Shown: positions 17,591 through 28,019, counted from the stretch's first letter. The stretch: DNA of 64,000 nt from Tolumonas osonensis (GCF_014202415.1 NZ_JACHGR010000008.1:124001-188000), one strand, 5' to 3'. The notes: generated by a model from the sequence alone, not told the origin. Translations and numbers: made by a program.

Positions 17591-19864
17591 ATGCTGCTGG
17601 AATTCATCAAAAACGTCGCGCTGTTATTATCATTGTGCCTGCTGCAGGGATTCAATCTTCGCCTGAGCCGGAACTACCAACCGCTACAGCCACTCCTGGC
17701 CGGATGCCTGTTCGGCTGTATTTGTGTCGTAGGCATGATGACACCGGTACAGCTGGAGCCCGGCGTTATCTTCGACGCGCGTTCTGCCATTCTCAGTATG
17801 GCCGGCCTGTTCGGCGGGGCGCTGGTCGCTACGGTTGCCGGCGTGATTGCCGGGATTTATCGTCTGTGGCTGGGTGGTGCCACCTATGCGCTCGGTATCC
17901 TCACCATTGTGATTTCGGTGGTGCTGGGGCTGGTATTCCGGGTCGCTCATCAGCGAAGTTGGGTGAAAAAGGGCCCCCTCCAGCTTTTGCTGTTTGGCTT
18001 TCTGCTGCACACCGTGATCCTGCTGATGTTTTCGCTGTTCCCGTTCCCGCTGCTCAATTCCTTCATGCAGCAGATTGCGCTGCCGTATACGCTCTCGTTT
18101 GCCCTGGCCACCATGCTGCTGGGGCTGATGCTGCAGGGCATCATGAACCGGAACAGAACCGAGCAGGCCTTGCATGACAGTGAATCCAGTCTGCGAGCCA
18201 TCGTGCAGGCTATCCCGGATCTGATGGTCATCATTGATGAAGACGGGCATTATATTGACACGCTGCCCGCCACCAACAATCCGTTTTATCCGCGGGCGCA
18301 GGCACTGATCGGCAGTAGACTACACGCAGAACTCCCGCAGGAAACCGCCGACCTGATACTTGCGACCGTCCGTGACAGTCTCCGCCTGAAACAAACACAA
18401 ACCATCGAATATGAACGTGACGACGGGATTGGCAGCAGACTGGTCGAAGGACGGGCGCAGCCGCTGGGTCACCGTATCAACGGTAAACAGGTGGTGGTTT
18501 TTCTGGCGCGGGACATTACCGATCGCAAGGTCAAAGAAGAAGAGATCACCTGGCTGGCCTTTTACGATCCGCTGACCGGACTGCCGAACCGGCGTTTACT
18601 GCAGGACCGGCTGCATCAGGCAATGGCCGGCAGCAAGCGCAGCGGACATTACAGTGCCCTGCTGTTTATTGACCTTGATAATTTCAAGACTCTGAATGAC
18701 ACCCAGGGTCACGACATGGGCGATCAGCTGCTGAAACAGGTCGCCGCACGTCTTACCGGCTGTGTGCGGGAATGCGATACCGTGGCACGGCTCGGCGGGG
18801 ATGAATTTGTTGTTATGCTGGAACAGTTAAGTCATCAGGAAGAAATCGCCGCCACCCAGAGCCAGATGATCGGAGAAACCATTCTGGCGACTCTGGCTGC
18901 GTCCTATCAAATCGCCGGTTATGAACATAACAGCAGCGCCAGTATCGGCATTACCCTGTTCGGCGCGCATCAAACCAGCAGCGATGAACTGATGAAACGT
19001 GCCGATATTGCCATGTATCAGGCCAAGTCCGCCGGCCGCAATACCCTGCGTTTCTTTGACAACAAAATGCAGTTCCTCATCTCGTCCCGGGCGGAGCTGG
19101 AAAAGGATCTGCGGGAAGGGCTGCGTCAGCAGCAACTGCGGTTGTTTTATCAGCCGCAGGTGGATGTGCACGGACAAATCACCGGCGCCGAAGCTCTGCT
19201 GCGATGGCAGCATCCGACCCGGGGCATGGTACCACCGGCAGATTTTATTCCGTTGGCAGAAGAGAGTACCCTGATTCTGGTGATCGGTGACTGGGTACTT
19301 AACGAAGCCTGCCGCCAGTTACAGCGTTGGGCCGGGCAGCCTGCCATGGCCCACCTCTCGCTGGCCGTGAATATCAGTGTCCGCCAGATCCACCAGCCGG
19401 ATTTTGTCGATCGGGTATTAGCCGCCATTCACACCACCGGCATCCGGCCAGAACGGCTAAAACTGGAACTGACTGAAAGCCTGCTGCTGGAAGACAGGGA
19501 CGAAATCATTCACAAAATGACCGCACTTAAAACCTGCGGGGTCGGCTTTTCCCTGGATGATTTCGGCACCGGTTACTCCTCGCTGGCCTATCTGAAACAA
19601 CTGCCGCTGGAACAGCTGAAAATCGATAAGTCCTTTGTCCGCGATTTGCTGATCGACCAGAAGAATGCCGCTATTGCCAGCACGATCATTACGCTGGCCC
19701 GGAGTTTGGGGCTGAATGTAATCGCCGAGGGCGTGGAAACCGAAGCACAGCGTCAGCGTCTTGCAGAGCTCGGTTGTGACGCTTATCAGGGCTATCTGTT
19801 TGGCCGCCCAGTGACGGCAGATACGCTGTTTGCTTTGACTGTTCACGGACCGGCACTGCGCTGA
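17591..19864 (+). CDS. Membrane 5TM-PAS-GGDEF-EAL cyclic-di-GMP enzyme
   Basis: 757 residues from ATG at 17591 (the frame is open from 17513, but the first 26 residues are unlike the family). The N-terminal ~190 residues form a 5TMR-LYT type sensor, with DARSAILSMAGLFGG and IAGIYRLWLGG motifs. A PAS domain follows (AIPDLMVIIDEDG), then GGDEF with intact GGDEF at 402-406 and an RxxD inhibitory site (RECD) five residues before it. The EAL domain has EAL at 534-536, ELTES, DDFGTGYSS and EGVET. Both catalytic signatures are intact, so cyclase, phosphodiesterase or both are possible. The signal sensed is unknown. Confidence 0.93.
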   Translation: MLLEFIKNVALLLSLCLLQGFNLRLSRNYQPLQPLLAGCLFGCICVVGMMTPVQLEPGVIFDARSAILSMAGLFGGALVATVAGVIAGIYRLWLGGATYALGILTIVISVVLGLVFRVAHQRSWVKKGPLQLLLFGFLLHTVILLMFSLFPFPLLNSFMQQIALPYTLSFALATMLLGLMLQGIMNRNRTEQALHDSESSLRAIVQAIPDLMVIIDEDGHYIDTLPATNNPFYPRAQALIGSRLHAELPQETADLILATVRDSLRLKQTQTIEYERDDGIGSRLVEGRAQPLGHRINGKQVVVFLARDITDRKVKEEEITWLAFYDPLTGLPNRRLLQDRLHQAMAGSKRSGHYSALLFIDLDNFKTLNDTQGHDMGDQLLKQVAARLTGCVRECDTVARLGGDEFVVMLEQLSHQEEIAATQSQMIGETILATLAASYQIAGYEHNSSASIGITLFGAHQTSSDELMKRADIAMYQAKSAGRNTLRFFDNKMQFLISSRAELEKDLREGLRQQQLRLFYQPQVDVHGQITGAEALLRWQHPTRGMVPPADFIPLAEESTLILVIGDWVLNEACRQLQRWAGQPAMAHLSLAVNISVRQIHQPDFVDRVLAAIHTTGIRPERLKLELTESLLLEDRDEIIHKMTALKTCGVGFSLDDFGTGYSSLAYLKQLPLEQLKIDKSFVRDLLIDQKNAAIASTIITLARSLGLNVIAEGVETEAQRQRLAELGCDAYQGYLFGRPVTADTLFALTVHGPALR

Positions 19865-20017
19865 AATTCGCCATAAACAGACTCTTTTGGTTCTGGAAAG
19901 AACTCCGCTTCAGGCATATCATTCCTGTGAACCACATCACAGTATGTCTGCACATTCCGACATCTCTGCCATTCCGCGATAACGAATGCATTCAGTAACC
20001 AGACTCTTGGAGGATTT

Positions 20018-20734
20018 ATGCTGGGTCCTTGGATCAACAGCGGCGCATTATTATTAGGCGGCGCTTTAGGCACGCTGCTGGGCAAAGTCATCCCGAAACG
20101 GGTCAGAGAAGCCCTGCCACTCAGCTGTGGCCTCATGTCGATCGGGATCGGTACGATCATGCTGAACAAGGTGCAGACGATTCCGCCGGTTGCGATGGCG
20201 CTGCTCGCCGGCGCGTTCCTTGGTGAATTGCTCTATCTGGAAAAACGACTGGAAACCGGCATTAACTGGATACAGGAACGCATCACAAGCCGTACGCAAA
20301 GCGCGGGCGCCAAACCCCTGCCGCAAGGATTCATTCTGAAATTCGTCACCATTCTGGTGCTGTTCTGCATCAGTGGCATGGGGATTTTTGGTTCCATGCA
20401 GGAAGGGATCAGCGGCGATGCCACCGTGCTTATCACCAAATCGATCCTCGACCTGTTCACCGCCACTATTTTTGCCACCGAGCTGGGGCTGGCAGTGATA
20501 CTGATTGCCATCCCGCAAATTGTCATTCAAAGCACGCTGTTCTTCGCTGCAGTGCTGTTGCTGCCGCTGCTCACCCCCACCATGCAGGCCGACTTCTCAG
20601 CCTGTGGCGGTATCGTGATGCTGGCCACCGGCCTGCGCATCTGCGGCATCAAAATCTTCCCGATCGTCAACATGCTGCCGGCACTCATCCTGGTAATGCC
20701 GCTCTCCGCACTGTGGGCGCATTTTGTGGGATGA
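20018..20734 (+). CDS. DUF554 family membrane protein (YdfK/YqgA-like)
   Basis: 238-residue integral membrane protein with about seven hydrophobic helices and the DUF554 N-terminal pattern (GxxxNxxALLLGGxxGxLLG, here GPWINSGALLLGGALGTLLG) and GIGTIML...LAGAFLGEL. The function of the family is not established; some members have been suggested as transporters. Single gene with GGAGG-like ribosome site, flanked by a convergent cob gene. Confidence 0.85.
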   Translation: MLGPWINSGALLLGGALGTLLGKVIPKRVREALPLSCGLMSIGIGTIMLNKVQTIPPVAMALLAGAFLGELLYLEKRLETGINWIQERITSRTQSAGAKPLPQGFILKFVTILVLFCISGMGIFGSMQEGISGDATVLITKSILDLFTATIFATELGLAVILIAIPQIVIQSTLFFAAVLLLPLLTPTMQADFSACGGIVMLATGLRICGIKIFPIVNMLPALILVMPLSALWAHFVG

Positions 20735-20748
20735 ATGCCTGACAGTTA

Positions 20749-22041
20749 CTACGGCTTAAACCACGCCAGGCACGCTTCCGGCTGATCACCTAAATACCAG
20801 TGCACATAGGAGGCCAGCAGACGGCCCTGCTGATAAACCGGCTCTGGCTGGCCATGTACCGGATGCTGCGCTTCCAGTGTGGTTTCAGCGCGGATCTGGC
20901 AGCTGGAGAAATGAAAGGTATGGCCCCGCACCTCACCAAACGGGAACGACGCAGAAAGTACGCCCAGTCCGGAAAGACGGGGCTCCATCAACGCCTCGCC
21001 GGGTAATACCCCCAGCAGATCGCGCCGGTGGCCCTCTTTGTTGGTCAGGCCGTTCAGCAGATAGAGCATGCCGCCACACTCGGCTACGGTCGGCTTATCC
21101 GCCTGCACATGGCTACGGATGGCATGCAGCATGCTCTGGTTATCCGCCAGTTCATCCAGATACAGCTCCGGATAGCCACCCGGCAGATACAGCGCATCGG
21201 CTTCCGGCATAGTCTGATCGGAAATGGGGGAAAAAAAACGCAATTGTGCGCCCATCTGCTGCAATAACTGCAGATTATCGCGGTAAATGAAACTGAAGGC
21301 CGCATCCCGGGCCACGGCAATGGTGACGCCGTTTAATCCGTCATTCCACGTCTTATTGCTGATCGGGTAGCTGAATTCACTGGCGGGAGGTAGCAGTAAT
21401 GCACCATGGCTCGCCAGCTGTTCCGCCGCCAGATCGAGGCGCTGGTCCAGATCGGGCAACTCCGCTGCCTGCACCAGTCCGAGATGCCGTTCCGGCAGCG
21501 TGATCGAGTCATTTGACGGCATATAACCGCAGAAATGGATGCCTTCCGGTAGACTTTGCTGCAGATAACGGGCATGGCCGGCACTGTTGACGCGGTTAGC
21601 AACCACCCCGAAGACGTTCAGCCCCGGCTGATAGCTGGCCAGCCCATACACCAGCGCGCCGAAGGTCTGCGCCATCGCGGAACCATCGACCACCAGCAAC
21701 AGCGGAATAGCAAACAGGCGGGCAATATCTGCTGAGCTGGTATGGCCGTCATACAGCCCCATCACCCCTTCAATCAGGATGAGATCGGCTTCCTGCGCCG
21801 CCTCCGCCAGACGACGCCGGCAGTTATCCTCGCCCATCATCCACAGATCCAGCTGATGTACCGGCGCACCGGATGCTTGTTCCAGCAACATGGGATCGAG
21901 AAAATCCGGCCCGGTTTTAAACACCCGGACTTTTTTGCCCTGTTGCGTCCAGTAACGCGCTAACGCGGCGGTAACGGTAGTTTTACCGCTGTGACTGGAT
22001 GGCGCACTGACCAGCAGCGCCGGACAGGATTTAGTGTGCAT
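20749..22041 (-). CDS. cobB/cbiA: Cobyrinate a,c-diamide synthase
   Basis: ATP- and glutamine-dependent amidase converting cobyrinic acid to its a,c-diamide in corrinoid synthesis. 430 residues from ATG at 22041. The frame continues upstream to a TTG inside the rspR gene, which I reject. The N-terminal dethiobiotin-synthetase-like domain has the P-loop APSSHSGKTT at 13-22. The C-terminal glutaminase domain has the nucleophile C322 in AECGGMLYLL, with HTFHFS near the end. It starts 31 bp after the rspR stop. The companion enzyme cobQ lies 6 kb away; no other cobalamin genes are in the window. Confidence 0.92.
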   Translation of the reverse strand: MHTKSCPALLVSAPSSHSGKTTVTAALARYWTQQGKKVRVFKTGPDFLDPMLLEQASGAPVHQLDLWMMGEDNCRRRLAEAAQEADLILIEGVMGLYDGHTSSADIARLFAIPLLLVVDGSAMAQTFGALVYGLASYQPGLNVFGVVANRVNSAGHARYLQQSLPEGIHFCGYMPSNDSITLPERHLGLVQAAELPDLDQRLDLAAEQLASHGALLLPPASEFSYPISNKTWNDGLNGVTIAVARDAAFSFIYRDNLQLLQQMGAQLRFFSPISDQTMPEADALYLPGGYPELYLDELADNQSMLHAIRSHVQADKPTVAECGGMLYLLNGLTNKEGHRRDLLGVLPGEALMEPRLSGLGVLSASFPFGEVRGHTFHFSSCQIRAETTLEAQHPVHGQPEPVYQQGRLLASYVHWYLGDQPEACLAWFKP

Positions 22042-22072
22042 GCTGAGGTTCCCACTGCTGAGGAGTTTTTTA

Positions 22073-22759
22073 TTATACGTCCTCAAACCACTCCTGGTGG
22101 CTTTCAGCTATCGGTTTCACAGAATAAATCATCTCTTCCAGATGTTGCTGTATCGCATTTTCAGCAGCGTCAGGATCTCGTTGCTGCAGCGCCTCCAGGA
22201 TCCGGTAATGTTGCACAATCAGCTCTTTAGGCGGCGACACTTCGCTGAGCGTCAGATAGCGGACCCGGTCCATCACCGCTTTAATATTTTCGATGGTTTC
22301 CCACGCCAGTTCACAGCCGGCAATCACCGTCAGCTGGTGATGAAACTCATCATCCAGCATTAAAAACTCCGCACTCTGATTGTTCTCGGCCGCCAGTGCC
22401 TGCCGTTTCAGATTGTGTTCCAGCATCAGCAGCTGAGCATCGGTCACCTGCTCCGCCGCTTTACGGATAATGCTGCTTTCAATGGCTTCACGAATGAAGC
22501 GTCCATCGGCGACACGTTTCTCCGAAATCTTACACACGAAGGTGCCCCGTTGCGGCAGAATTCTGACCAGCCCGTTTTCGGCCAGCTTGATGAATGCCTC
22601 CCGAACCGGTTGCCGGGAAACATTGAATTGCGAGGAAATTTCCTTTTCCGACAGCAGCGTCCCCGGCGGGATACTGCATTCCACGATACTGGCTCTTAAC
22701 ACCCGGTAAATCTGCTGATTCACCGGAATGGCATTGTTCAGAATTAATTTATCATTCAT
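22073..22759 (-). CDS. rspR: GntR/FadR-subfamily regulator RspR-like
   Basis: 228 residues: N-terminal winged HTH (VNQQIYRVLRASIVECSIPPGTLLSEKEISSQFNVSRQPVREA) and a C-terminal helical FCD effector domain. Long stretches match E. coli RspR/YdfH, for example SRQPVREAFIKLAENGL and KAxxDRVRY...VSPP. In E. coli this regulator stands next to rspAB; here the whole set ydfI-ydfJ-rspB-rspA precedes it on the same strand, separated by a strong terminator. It probably controls the operon in response to a sugar acid. A palindrome-like site precedes its own start. Confidence 0.92.
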   Translation of the reverse strand: MNDKLILNNAIPVNQQIYRVLRASIVECSIPPGTLLSEKEISSQFNVSRQPVREAFIKLAENGLVRILPQRGTFVCKISEKRVADGRFIREAIESSIIRKAAEQVTDAQLLMLEHNLKRQALAAENNQSAEFLMLDDEFHHQLTVIAGCELAWETIENIKAVMDRVRYLTLSEVSPPKELIVQHYRILEALQQRDPDAAENAIQQHLEEMIYSVKPIAESHQEWFEDV

Positions 22760-22785
22760 AGGGATATACGGTAGAAAAGCATTCC

Positions 22786-22804
22786 TACCATACTAGCATG
22801 AGTA
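22786..22804. promoter_or_regulatory. Candidate RspR site before rspR
   Basis: TACCATACTAGCATGAGTA shares TACCATAC-N-AG and a following ATGA with the palindrome before rspA (28002-28019). Located 27-45 bp upstream of the rspR start, where autoregulation would act. Confidence 0.4.
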
Positions 22805-22810
22805 AAATAG

Positions 22811-22846
22811 AAAAATTAACAGGAAGGTGGTGTCCCTTCCTGTTAA
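22811..22846 (-). terminator. Terminator of the rsp operon
   Basis: 12-bp perfect stem TTAACAGGAAGG/CCTTCCTGTTAA (22816-22827, 22835-22846), with a run of T on the minus strand immediately after. It lies just after the ydfI-like stop and separates the operon from rspR. Confidence 0.92.
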
Positions 22847-22851
22847 CAGGG

Positions 22852-24333
22852 TTACGCGTAGCGGGTGACTAAATCATTCACTGCGGCTTTCGCGCCTTTT
22901 TCCAGAAGCGTCAGATAGGCAGCCGTGAGCTGGCTGACAAACTGCGAGTTAGCTCTCAGGTCTTCACCGAAAATCGAGGTTATCGACAGCAGGGCCTGAA
23001 CCCGGGCCTCGCCTTCCGCGCTGGCAGCGACCACCTGGGCGATTTCGTCACGGATTGGATCGCTGATCTCGATCGCTTCTCCTTTCTCATCGACGCCTTT
23101 GACATAACGCATCCACCCAGCCACACCCAGCGTGAGAAAATCGTAGCTGTGCCCGTGATTGATATGCCAGCGGATAGAGTCCAGCATCCGCTGTGGCAGC
23201 TTCTGACTGCCATCCATCGCGATCTGCCATGTCCGGTGTTTCAGTTCCGGATTTTCATAGCGGTGTACCAGCGAATCGGCATAGGCGCTCAGATCAACAT
23301 CGGTCACCGATAGCGTAGGCGCCTGCTCTTCCAGCATCAGCAGACGCGCGGCGGAGGCAAACGATTTATCCTGCATACAGTCACAGATGTGCGGATAACC
23401 GGCTAAATAGCCCAGATAGGCCAGAAACGAATGGCTGCCATTCAGCATGCGCAGTTTCATCTCTTCATAAGGCAGTACATTCTTAACCAGCTGTGCCCCG
23501 ACCTTTTCCCATTCCGGACGGCCAGCCACAAAATCATCTTCAATCACCCATTGGCGGAACGGTTCACAAGCAATCGAGACCGGATCATGAAAGCCCAGCA
23601 GCTGATCGATTTTACCGAATGATTCCGCGGTCATTGCTGGCACAATCCGATCCACCATCGTGGAAGGGAAAGACACGTGCTGCTTGATCCAGCCAGCCAG
23701 TTCAGCATCGACCTGTCCTGCATATTCAAGTACCACATGACGCATGACATGGCCATTTTCCGGCATGTTATCGCAGGACATTACGCTGATTCCGCGCATC
23801 CCTTTGTCTTTACGCTGTTTCAGCGCGAGAACAATTACCCCGACGGCTGATTGCGGTGCGTCTGGATTATTCAGATCACGCACGATTAACGGATGCTGCA
23901 AATTCAAATGGCCGGTAGCCGGATTATGACAATAGCCTTTCTCGGTAATGGTCAGGGATACAATGGCGACATCCTCTTTGCACAATTCAGCAACCACGGC
24001 ATTCATCCCATCCATATACGCATGCAGGGCTTTTTTCACGACACCGACAACCCGGGTATTCCAGCCGGTAGGCGACATTTCAGCCACGCAATACAGATTG
24101 TCCTGTGCATGCAGATCACTGATTTGTTTTTCCCCGCCAATCAGGTTGATCTCACAATATCCCCAATCGCTGTTATATTGTGCTGCCAGCTGGTCTGCAT
24201 ATACCGCCTGATGGGCACGATGAAAGGCACCGAAACCAATATGGACAATTTTTGTCTTTAGGTTATTGCGGTCATAATCGGGTTTAATTATTTCTTTGGG
24301 TAATAACGCTAAAAATTCATTCAATTTTTTCAT
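22852..24333 (-). CDS. ydfI: Mannitol-dehydrogenase-family oxidoreductase (YdfI / D-mannonate oxidoreductase type)
   Basis: 493-residue NAD-dependent polyol/hexonate dehydrogenase. The Rossmann start [17 protein letters not shown] (about 31-47) and the catalytic lysine region [20 protein letters not shown] are typical of fructuronate reductase and mannitol dehydrogenase. In the rsp context it should interconvert D-fructuronate and D-mannonate, feeding RspA. It is last in the rspA-rspB-ydfJ-ydfI operon, 14 bp after the transporter. Exact substrate (mannonate versus altronate) is inference from neighbours. Confidence 0.9.
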   Translation of the reverse strand: MKKLNEFLALLPKEIIKPDYDRNNLKTKIVHIGFGAFHRAHQAVYADQLAAQYNSDWGYCEINLIGGEKQISDLHAQDNLYCVAEMSPTGWNTRVVGVVKKALHAYMDGMNAVVAELCKEDVAIVSLTITEKGYCHNPATGHLNLQHPLIVRDLNNPDAPQSAVGVIVLALKQRKDKGMRGISVMSCDNMPENGHVMRHVVLEYAGQVDAELAGWIKQHVSFPSTMVDRIVPAMTAESFGKIDQLLGFHDPVSIACEPFRQWVIEDDFVAGRPEWEKVGAQLVKNVLPYEEMKLRMLNGSHSFLAYLGYLAGYPHICDCMQDKSFASAARLLMLEEQAPTLSVTDVDLSAYADSLVHRYENPELKHRTWQIAMDGSQKLPQRMLDSIRWHINHGHSYDFLTLGVAGWMRYVKGVDEKGEAIEISDPIRDEIAQVVAASAEGEARVQALLSITSIFGEDLRANSQFVSQLTAAYLTLLEKGAKAAVNDLVTRYA

Positions 24334-24347
24334 TTTTTAAATCTCTA

Positions 24348-25616
24348 TTAAACCGCATTAATTAATACAGACTCGTTATTCTTTTCTTTGATTACCGTGA
24401 ACACCAATCCGGCACCAATCGCGGCGATAACACCCGCCAGAATAAAGGCACTATCAAACTTCCCGGTATTTTGCACAATAAAGCCGGTGATGATCGGACC
24501 AATAATTCCTGAAATACTGCCAATCAGATGAATAAAGCCACTGACACTGCCCACTTTCGCTTTATGCACGATATCCTGAATGATTGCCCAATAAATAGAG
24601 CCGGTCAGATACAGGAAGAAAATAGAAACCGACATTAAGGCCACCGCAGGAACAACACTGGATACCGTACCGGCAAAACCAACACAGATAGCCGCAGCCA
24701 ATAAGCAGGTCACCAGTACAATTTTTCTTGATAACAAGACTTTACCGGTTACCTGAAGAATTTTATCCGATACAAAACCACCAATAGCCAGGCCGACAAA
24801 TCCCACTACCCACGGAATAATGGTCGTTAAGCTCATTTCCTTGATATTCAGGCCGTGTGCCTGCACCAGATAGGATGGGAACCAGCTCAGGAAGAAAAAC
24901 AGGATGTAGTTGTAACAGAAGAAAGCAAACGCAGTGACCAGAATGACCGGCTGTTTCAGATAATGCATCAGGCCCAGCTTGGCATCTTCATCAGTAAAAC
25001 CGGAAACGCTGGCAACACTGTTTTCAATGACGGCAGAAGACTTATCCATTTCCTTCGCGGTATTGGCGACCGAAAAGAACCAGATCCCCATCCATACCAG
25101 ACCGATACAGCAGATAATCACGAACGCCAGGCGCCAGCCAAAAGCCAATGCCAGATAACCCACAATCGGACCCGCAACCGCGCCCCCCAATGGTGAACCC
25201 GCGCTCAGAATCCCCATCGCAGTGGCTGCTTCTTTTTTCGGAAACCAGCCGTTGATCATTTTATTGGCGGAGGAGCAAATCGGACCCTCTGCCATACCAA
25301 ACAGGACACGTAACACCAGTAACGACATGAATCCTGTAGCAATTGAGGTTAAGCCGCAGAAAATAGACCACATCCCAACTGCCACGCCAAGCACAATTTT
25401 AGGGCCGAATTTATCAACGGCCAGACCGCCGACAAAATTGAACAGCGCATACCCAAAAAAGAAACTGCCGAATATAACACCGAACTGTTCCGCATTTAAT
25501 GCTAAATCTTTTTCAATCATCGGAACTGTGATCGATAACGCGACACGATCTAAATAGTTAACCATGTAAACGAGAAATAGCAAAAAGACTATTACCCACT
25601 TATAGTTTTTGGACAT
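24348..25616 (-). CDS. ydfJ: MFS sugar-acid transporter (YdfJ-like, ACS family)
   Basis: 422-residue 12-helix major facilitator of the anion:cation symporter group that takes up hexuronates, glucarate and related acids. The start VNYLDRVALSITVPMIEKDL matches the family signature of ExuT/GudP-like carriers. It lies between the dehydrogenase genes of the rsp operon, so it is the probable uptake system for the sugar acid degraded by the operon. The E. coli homologue is known as ydfJ. Confidence 0.9.
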   Translation of the reverse strand: MSKNYKWVIVFLLFLVYMVNYLDRVALSITVPMIEKDLALNAEQFGVIFGSFFFGYALFNFVGGLAVDKFGPKIVLGVAVGMWSIFCGLTSIATGFMSLLVLRVLFGMAEGPICSSANKMINGWFPKKEAATAMGILSAGSPLGGAVAGPIVGYLALAFGWRLAFVIICCIGLVWMGIWFFSVANTAKEMDKSSAVIENSVASVSGFTDEDAKLGLMHYLKQPVILVTAFAFFCYNYILFFFLSWFPSYLVQAHGLNIKEMSLTTIIPWVVGFVGLAIGGFVSDKILQVTGKVLLSRKIVLVTCLLAAAICVGFAGTVSSVVPAVALMSVSIFFLYLTGSIYWAIIQDIVHKAKVGSVSGFIHLIGSISGIIGPIITGFIVQNTGKFDSAFILAGVIAAIGAGLVFTVIKEKNNESVLINAV

Positions 25617-25685
25617 AAGTGCCTCACTTTAATTTTATGTAGAAGATTAAAGTTGCGGGTTTGCCCCGCAACTCATTACATTCGC

Positions 25686-26711
25686 TTACTTACTTATTTC
25701 CAAAAGAACCTTACAGCAGTTTTTCTGGTCTTTTTCAAATACAGCTAATGCAGTTTCCACTTCATTAATTGAAAATTTATGAGTAATTAAAGCGTCAGGG
25801 TTTATTTTTTGGTTATTTAACCATGAAATAACCAAAGGAAATTTATTACTGTTTAATCTTGAGCTGAAAATGGTTAATTCTTTACTGGTAATTGCCTGTT
25901 GCGTAATGGTGCAGGGTTCAGATGAGAAACCCATGATGCCAATTCGCCCAGCTGGCGATATTAATCTGGTTGCCTCATCCAGAATGCTCGGGTGACAGGC
26001 CGCATCAATAATCAGAGTTGGCAAAATACCCTGGGCAGATAAGGTATCTTTCAGCGGCTGATGCGTGTTATCAATCAGGACATCCGCACCACACGCTTTG
26101 GCCATCGCCAACCGTTCCGGAATACGGTCAGCCACGATCACCTGTTTGACCTGATACACGTTTTTCAGCGCCTGGATCGTGGTTAAACCCATCGGCCCCG
26201 CACCATATACCAGGGCCGTATCCAGTGATGTTGGTTTTAACTGCTCACAGATATTGGCCGCTATAGTGAACGGTTCAATCATGACCGCCATTTCATCGGT
26301 GATATGATCGGCAATCTCATGGGCGTTACCGGCTGGCACACAAGTAGACTCGCTGAAACCGCCATCCCGGTGCACACCCAGGACGGTCAGTTCCTTACAG
26401 ACATTCGGTCTGCCGATCTGGCAAGGGTAGCAGTGACCGCAACTGATAACCGGATCAACAGAAACGCGCTTGCCCAGTTTATCCGCCGACACACCCTCGC
26501 CAACCGCATCGATGACACCGAAAAATTCATGACCGATCACGCGCGGGTATTTGGCAAACGGATTATGCCCACGGTAAATATGCACATCCGAACCGCAGAT
26601 ACCGGCCAGCTGCACTTTGACCCGGACTTCACCCGCTAATGGCTGAGCAACCTCATGTTCATCAATCACCAACTGGCCCGGTTCTTTAATAACAACACTT
26701 TTGATTTTCAT
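25686..26711 (-). CDS. rspB: Zinc-dependent dehydrogenase RspB (L-gulonate/L-idonate 5-dehydrogenase type)
   Basis: 341-residue medium-chain dehydrogenase. Catalytic zinc ligands C39, H61 and E62 (GICGSD, GHEFFG) and structural zinc cysteines C91, C94, C97, C105 are all present. NAD-binding motif GAGPMG lies near the middle. It matches E. coli RspB closely (GHNPFAKYPRVIGHEFFGVIDAVGEGV). Work on rsp-type clusters in other bacteria assigns such enzymes to C5 oxidation of L-gulonate or L-idonate; here that is inference. It lies 11 bp after rspA. Confidence 0.93.
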   Translation of the reverse strand: MKIKSVVIKEPGQLVIDEHEVAQPLAGEVRVKVQLAGICGSDVHIYRGHNPFAKYPRVIGHEFFGVIDAVGEGVSADKLGKRVSVDPVISCGHCYPCQIGRPNVCKELTVLGVHRDGGFSESTCVPAGNAHEIADHITDEMAVMIEPFTIAANICEQLKPTSLDTALVYGAGPMGLTTIQALKNVYQVKQVIVADRIPERLAMAKACGADVLIDNTHQPLKDTLSAQGILPTLIIDAACHPSILDEATRLISPAGRIGIMGFSSEPCTITQQAITSKELTIFSSRLNSNKFPLVISWLNNQKINPDALITHKFSINEVETALAVFEKDQKNCCKVLLEISK

Positions 26712-26722
26712 GTTAAGGCTCC

Positions 26723-27937
26723 TTACCAGTTCCAGAGAGTGCCATCTTCAAGACGTGCCACCGGCAGGTAAGCAGGGTCGTAAGGATATTTGGCCGCCAG
26801 TTTTTCATCAAACTCGATACCCAGACCCGGTTTATCGCCCGGATGCATATAACCGTCTTCAAACGTCCAGTTATGCGGGAAGACTTCCAGCATCTGTTCG
26901 GAATAACCCATGTATTCCTGAACACCGAAGTTAGGCACCCAGAGGTCGAAGTTCAGCGCCGCCGCCATACAGACCGGTGATAAATCCGAAGGACCGTGCG
27001 AACCGGTACGAACCTGATACAGGCTGGCAAAATCAGCAATCCGGCGCATACCAGAGATACCGCCGGCATGGGTGATGGTGGTGCGAATGTAATCAATCAA
27101 CTGTTCTTCGATCAGCTGTTTGCAATCCCAGATACTGTTAAAGACTTCGCCTACCGCAATCGGCGTCACAGTGTGCTGACGGATCAGTCGGAAACATTCC
27201 TGATTTTCAGCCGGCGTCGGATCTTCCATCCAGAACAGACGGTAGTCTTCCACGCTCTTGCCAAAACGCGCCGCTTCAATCGGGGTTAGGCGGTGATGCA
27301 TGTCATGCAAAAGATGCTCATCAAAACCAAATTCCTGACGAACCCGATCAAACACCTTCGGCATGAAATCCAGATATTTTTCGGTGGACCAGATCTGCTC
27401 TTCCGGCCAGTTACCTTTGGTGGCCGGTTCATAGGCCAGGCCTTTACCCTTGGTTACGCCATACGAGGTTTTCATGCCAGGAACCGCGCTCTGCACACGA
27501 ATCGCCTTGAATCCCATCTCTTTGTGTCTGGCATAGTCATCGATGACTTCATCGACCGTATGGCCGGTGGTATGGCAATACACCATGACCCCGGAACGGG
27601 AGGCACCACCCAGCAATTGATAAAGCGGCAAGCCGGTCACTTTGCCTTTGATATCCCACAGCGCCATGTCTACGGCAGAGATAGCCGACATGGTCACCGG
27701 GCCTCGGCGCCAGTAAGCGCCTTTATAGAAAAACTGCCAGATATCTTCGATTTGGTGAGCATCGCGACCAATCAGCTGCGGGCAAAGGTGATCCTTCAGA
27801 TAAGAAGCTACCGATAATTCACGACCATTCAGCGTCGCATCACCTAAGCCATACACACCTTCATCGGTCGTAATTTTTAAGGTAACGAAATTACGACCGG
27901 GACAAGTTACAAAAACTTCTGCATTAACGATTTTCAT
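26723..27937 (-). CDS. rspA: Enolase-superfamily D-mannonate dehydratase RspA
   Basis: 404 residues, the same length as E. coli RspA and nearly identical to it in long stretches. Mg2+ ligands of the mannonate dehydratase subgroup are visible in [16 protein letters not shown] and VGEVFNS. It dehydrates D-mannonate to 2-keto-3-deoxy-D-gluconate; family members of this type often show low efficiency in vitro and some act on D-gluconate. First gene of the operon; a palindrome lies 65 bp upstream. Confidence 0.95.
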   Translation of the reverse strand: MKIVNAEVFVTCPGRNFVTLKITTDEGVYGLGDATLNGRELSVASYLKDHLCPQLIGRDAHQIEDIWQFFYKGAYWRRGPVTMSAISAVDMALWDIKGKVTGLPLYQLLGGASRSGVMVYCHTTGHTVDEVIDDYARHKEMGFKAIRVQSAVPGMKTSYGVTKGKGLAYEPATKGNWPEEQIWSTEKYLDFMPKVFDRVRQEFGFDEHLLHDMHHRLTPIEAARFGKSVEDYRLFWMEDPTPAENQECFRLIRQHTVTPIAVGEVFNSIWDCKQLIEEQLIDYIRTTITHAGGISGMRRIADFASLYQVRTGSHGPSDLSPVCMAAALNFDLWVPNFGVQEYMGYSEQMLEVFPHNWTFEDGYMHPGDKPGLGIEFDEKLAAKYPYDPAYLPVARLEDGTLWNW

Positions 27938-28001
27938 TGTGTTTTCACCTTGAGTTAAACCACTACACCGCGAACGAGGTTAAAACTAGATCTAACACAA
28001 C

Positions 28002-28019
28002 TACCATACAAGTATGATA
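28002..28019. promoter_or_regulatory. Candidate RspR operator before rspA
   Basis: TACCATACAAGTATGATA: 8-bp arms around AA matching at 7 of 8 positions, 65-82 bp upstream of rspA. The left arm and AG recur before rspR at 22786, which supports a shared regulator. Confidence 0.5.
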
